The notes under the pieces are model-generated. The model searched no databases, was not told where the DNA came from, and saw only the letters and a program-made list of their open reading frames with translations. A stretch of 64,000 nt of DNA. It comes from Mesorhizobium sp. AR07 (GTDB lineage Bacteria > Pseudomonadota > Alphaproteobacteria > Rhizobiales > Rhizobiaceae). A program made the position numbers and the translations under genes. The stretch's first letter is position 1; every line of letters starts with the position of its first letter. Below are positions 62,508-64,000 of this stretch, piece by piece. The stretch spans positions 2,046,001 to 2,110,000 of the forward strand of contig NZ_CP080525.1 of NCBI RefSeq assembly GCF_024746815.1, given 5' to 3'.

Positions 62508-62822
62508 TCAGCCGGCGGGTTTGTATGCGCCAGCAGCCTTGTTGGCAGCCGCGAGCACTGCCTTCATGTCGAGTTCTTCCAGTACAACCATCTCGGTCAG
62601 CGAGCCGCTCGCTCGCACCGCAAGGGACATGCCAATCCCCGCGGACTGGTCCGGCACCTCGCCATTGACGACGACGTCATAGATGCCGCGCGTGAACATC
62701 ACGCTGGTCACCTTGCCGCCAACGCTTTCAAAAAGCGCCTTGACCGCAGCTTGCCTGTCCGAGCCTTGCATCAATCCTTTGGCGGCATGAGGCGCATAGT
62801 TTGCCAATATGGTCACTTTCAT
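62508..62822 (-). CDS. GYD-domain protein
   Basis: 104 aa. VTILANYAPHAAKGLMQGSD, RQAAVKALFESVGGKVTSVM and FTRGIYDVVVNGEVPD are the GYD-domain core, with IYDVVV replacing the G-x-YD motif. A small ferredoxin-like cytosolic protein of unknown function. GGAGGAATAGCC before the ATG at 62822 is a strong start. Confidence 0.8.
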   Translation of the reverse strand: MKVTILANYAPHAAKGLMQGSDRQAAVKALFESVGGKVTSVMFTRGIYDVVVNGEVPDQSAGIGMSLAVRASGSLTEMVVLEELDMKAVLAAANKAAGAYKPAG

Positions 62823-63109
62823 GGCTATTCCTCCAAATGTCATTGTCTCGTGGCTGCTCGATAATTCGAGCGGCACGGAGTGATTTTTTCGGTAGCGATG
62901 GCAGACGCCCTTGGACACCTTGGCGGCCAAGGGACCCACTGCCGGATAAATATGCGCTGAAGCTAATATAATAACAATACCAGACACGCCGATACCGCTG
63001 ACAGGAAGGTGTCTGGCTGGACCACGCTCGGTCGGTGCGATCGTCTCGCGGCGTCGGCGCGCGATATGGTGCTGGCGTTGCGTGGAAGCAGCGGCGGCGC
63101 CGCAGCGCC

Positions 63110-63268
63110 TCACATCGGACGCTTGGGTTCGCTCTTTGGTGGGGCAGCCGTGTCGGAATCGGATTTCTTGTGCTTGTCGGCGGCAATCCTGCGGATGCGG
63201 TCGAAGCGGCTTTCCTCGGTGGTTTCGGTCGTGACGACCGTCTCTGGCTTCTGCACGAACGTGATCAT
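63110..63268 (-). CDS. Small charged protein (52 aa)
   Basis: Too short for routine gene calling, but AGGAG eight bases before the ATG at 63268 and the codon bias are convincing. ITFVQKPETVVTTETTEESR, then FDRIRRIAADKHKKSDSDT and a Pro/Lys tail APPKSEPKRPM. The C-terminal PPKSEPKRP recurs as a DNA repeat at 62409-62432. Likely disordered; no family recognised. Confidence 0.6.
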   Translation of the reverse strand: MITFVQKPETVVTTETTEESRFDRIRRIAADKHKKSDSDTAAPPKSEPKRPM

Positions 63269-63297
63269 GGATCCGTCTCCTGGGCTAGAGGCCTGCG

Positions 63298-63320
63298 CGC
63301 CGGGAGAGAACCTCCCGGCG
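63298..63320 (-). promoter_or_regulatory. Strong hairpin in the leader of the 52-aa gene
   Basis: CGCCGGGAG, five-base loop, CTCCCGGCG: a perfect 9-bp stem 30 bases before the start. It could be a terminator of upstream transcription or a leader control element. Confidence 0.5.
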
Positions 63321-63367
63321 GTAATTATCTGGCTTAAGTGACGAGCCGGCGTAGCAGATTCAGGTCA

Positions 63368-63407
63368 GGCCTGCAGGGTGGCTTCTATGAAACCACCCGC
63401 GCAGGCC
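63368..63407 (-). terminator. Terminator hairpin of groEL
   Basis: On the minus strand GGCCTGC plus GGGTGG pair with CCACCC plus GCAGGCC around an 11-base loop, 10 bases after the groEL stop. No T-run follows. Confidence 0.55.
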
Positions 63408-63417
63408 AGTTGAATCT

Positions 63418-64000
63418 TTAGTAACCGCCCATGCCGCCGCCACCGCCCGCGGGCGCCGCATCCTTGGCCGGGATGTCGGTGATCATGGCTTCAGCCGTGA
63501 TCAAAAGGGCCGCGATCGAGCCGGCGTCCTGCAGTGCGGTGCGCACCACTTTCGCGGGATCGACGATGCCTGCCTTGATCATGTCGACATAGACCTCGTT
63601 CTGGGCATCAAAGCCCTGATTGTGGTCCTTGCTGTCGGTGAGCTTGCCGACGACGATCGAGCCTTCGACGCCGGAATTCTCGGCGATCTGGCGGATCGGC
63701 GCTTCGAGCGCGCGAAGCACGATGGAGATGCCAGCGGTGACATCGTCATTGGCGCCGGTCAGGCCGGCAAGTGCCGACCTTGCGCGCAGCAGAGCCACGC
63801 CGCCGCCGGGCACGATGCCTTCTTCGACCGCCGCGCGCGTCGCGTTCAGCGCATCGTCGATGCGGTCCTTCTTTTCCTTGACTTCCGACTCGGTGACGCC
63901 GCCGACGCGGATGACGGCAACGCCGCCGGAGAGCTTGGCCAGCCGCTCCTGCAGCTTTTCCTTGTCGTAGTCGGAGGTGGTCTCTTCGATCTGGCCCTTG
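63418..64000 (-). CDS. groL: Chaperonin GroEL, C-terminal part (cut by window edge)
   Basis: The visible 193 residues end the 60-kDa chaperonin: [73 protein letters not shown] and the Gly/Met tail GGGGGMGGY. GroEL with GroES folds proteins in the cytosol. Rhizobia often carry several groEL copies; which copy this is cannot be told from the fragment. Confidence 0.95.
   Translation of the reverse strand, partial: KGQIEETTSDYDKEKLQERLAKLSGGVAVIRVGGVTESEVKEKKDRIDDALNATRAAVEEGIVPGGGVALLRARSALAGLTGANDDVTAGISIVLRALEAPIRQIAENSGVEGSIVVGKLTDSKDHNQGFDAQNEVYVDMIKAGIVDPAKVVRTALQDAGSIAALLITAEAMITDIPAKDAAPAGGGGGMGGY

Overview
The window is GC-rich alphaproteobacterial DNA, most likely a Mesorhizobium-like member of the Rhizobiales. 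The reasons are the DUF982-type small proteins, a GcrA-like regulator, promoters matching the alphaproteobacterial general-stress (EcfG) consensus, many REP-like palindromes between genes, and a groEL gene running off the right edge. I saw no tRNA, rRNA, transposase, integrase or CRISPR array. The genes are accessory and metabolic apart from groEL.

Layout: 0.5-3.0 kb holds a membrane-embedded patatin-like lipase, followed by a frameshifted esterase relic and a stress-type csbD gene. 4.5-11.9 kb is the most unusual part, an island of very small genes (52-157 codons) around two paralogous Crp/Fnr-type regulators. Most genes have a 15-bp motif close to TGTCGGAAGCGTACA about 70-85 bases before the start codon. 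Several also carry a leader hairpin (CTCCCGC/GCGGGAG) whose 3' arm is the ribosome binding site. The island contains three paralogous 63-65 aa proteins, three proteins sharing a second small domain, a DUF982 protein and a candidate EcfG-dependent small RNA.

12.2-14.2 kb encodes an acyltransferase-3/SGNH surface-sugar acetylase. 14.3-19.4 kb holds small regulatory genes: DUF6456-like, two DUF982, GcrA-like, an XRE-S24 repressor and a zinc-ribbon protein. 19.6-25.1 kb has a HIT-like protein, an exported histidine phosphatase and a complete ribose-type ABC importer. 25.4-27.3 kb is a frameshifted diguanylate cyclase.

27.5-44.9 kb is a series of oxidoreductase and regulator pairs: SDR/LysR, RibD-like reductase, epimerase/MmyB-like regulator, an S-adenosylhomocysteine-hydrolase-like protein with an IclR regulator, an ArsR-SRPBCC-hydrolase operon, an rRNA pseudouridine synthase, an ECF sigma factor fused to a SnoaL-like domain, a universal stress protein and a TauE-type permease. 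45.0-49.9 kb is a coherent operon: Lrp/AsnC regulator, saccharopine-dehydrogenase-like enzyme and a polar amino-acid ABC importer. 50.0-51.2 kb is a RES-Xre toxin-antitoxin pair.

51.4-64 kb has an aldehyde dehydrogenase, an SDR, an aldo-keto reductase and cupin divergent from a LysR regulator, a YeiH-like exporter, a membrane AraC regulator, an exported hydrolase, a free-methionine-sulfoxide reductase, a frameshifted tag glycosylase, a GYD protein, a 52-aa protein and the C-terminal part of groEL. At least five genes are broken (esterase, SRPBCC fragment, diguanylate cyclase, AraC fragment, tag). In two genes a palindromic repeat has become the C-terminal coding sequence.
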